This document shows, one piece after another, positions 63,621 to 63,713 of a DNA stretch of 63,713 nucleotides. Position 1 is the first letter of the stretch. The number at the start of each line of letters is the position of its first letter. The notes below the pieces were generated by a model, which was given only the letters and a program-made list of their open reading frames with translations, was not told where the DNA came from and made no database searches. Position numbers and translations under genes: made by a program. The stretch covers positions 1 to 63,713 of the forward strand of contig CAZUZS010000024.1 in NCBI GenBank assembly GCA_964624795.1, read 5' to 3'. This stretch comes from CAZUZS01 sp964624795. Lineage in GTDB: Bacteria; Calditrichota; Calditrichia; RBG-13-44-9.

Positions 63621-63713
63621 TTAATCCGCTTATTTGTTTTGAGTGGATATTGGATATCTTCATTTTGACCTCCAGGGGAAATATTTAAAATATAAGTAAA
63701 TAGCTGGCTGCAT
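63621..63713. other. Upstream end of window, nothing recognised
   Basis: These bases precede the broken ABC-F gene and probably hold its promoter. No gene is visible before the window ends. Confidence 0.4.

Overview
The window is about 64 kb of a bacterial scaffold containing four runs of exactly 100 N (9001-9100, 36406-36505, 49817-49916, 59168-59267), so it is probably a metagenome-assembled or draft genome. Many secreted proteins with signal peptides, outer-membrane beta-barrels, a C-terminal 'NYPNPFN' sorting domain on the PQQ-type dehydrogenase, and several sigma-54-type activators suggest a Gram-negative member or relative of the Fibrobacterota-Chlorobiota-Bacteroidota group (Calditrichota/KSB1/Ignavibacteria-like). 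This placement is an inference from gene content, not a phylogeny.

Layout. (1) 1-9.0 kb: a histidine kinase and sigma-54 response regulator, then envelope proteins of unknown function: a coiled-coil protein, two beta-barrels, a helical-repeat protein and a lipoprotein. (2) 9.2-21 kb: plsX, a two-gene 5'-nucleotidase, a METTL21-like methyltransferase, a GH57 glycosidase, a flippase, a PhnP-like hydrolase, a zinc MDR dehydrogenase, a small membrane protein and a saccharopine-dehydrogenase-like enzyme. (3) 21.4-25.7 kb: a second kinase/sigma-54 regulator pair downstream of a secreted tandem-PDZ protein. (4) 25.8-31 kb: assorted single genes (ACT, DUF697, VOC lipoprotein, beta-lactamase-fold hydrolase, methyltransferase).

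(5) 31.6-40.7 kb is the most notable region: a membrane protein with candidate b-haem histidines, three multihaem c-type cytochromes (20, at least 31 and 10 predicted haem sites), an outer-membrane beta-barrel, and a membrane-anchored Fe-S/FAD/NAD(P)H oxidoreductase. The three cytochrome genes and the barrel gene overlap or nearly abut. A good sigma-54 -24/-12 match lies upstream of the first cytochrome. Together they look like a cytoplasm-to-outside electron conduit (porin-cytochrome type).

(6) 41-44.4 kb: lipoprotein, PQQ-type sugar dehydrogenase, dienelactone hydrolase. (7) 44.6-56 kb: a core housekeeping run: tRNA-Val(GAC), thrS, infC (AUC start), rpmI, rplT, pheS, pheT, a zapB-like gene, zapA, a 6S RNA candidate, rny, a YmdB-like phosphoesterase, folD and yraN. 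(8) 56.4-63.6 kb: a multi-PAS hybrid kinase, a Lon-family protease and an ABC-F gene broken by at least three lesions.

Three of the four gaps can be interpreted from the flanks. The cytochrome gap hides at least 168 bp, the pheT gap hides roughly 350 bp, and the last gap has the same 55 bp on both sides, so it is probably no gap at all.
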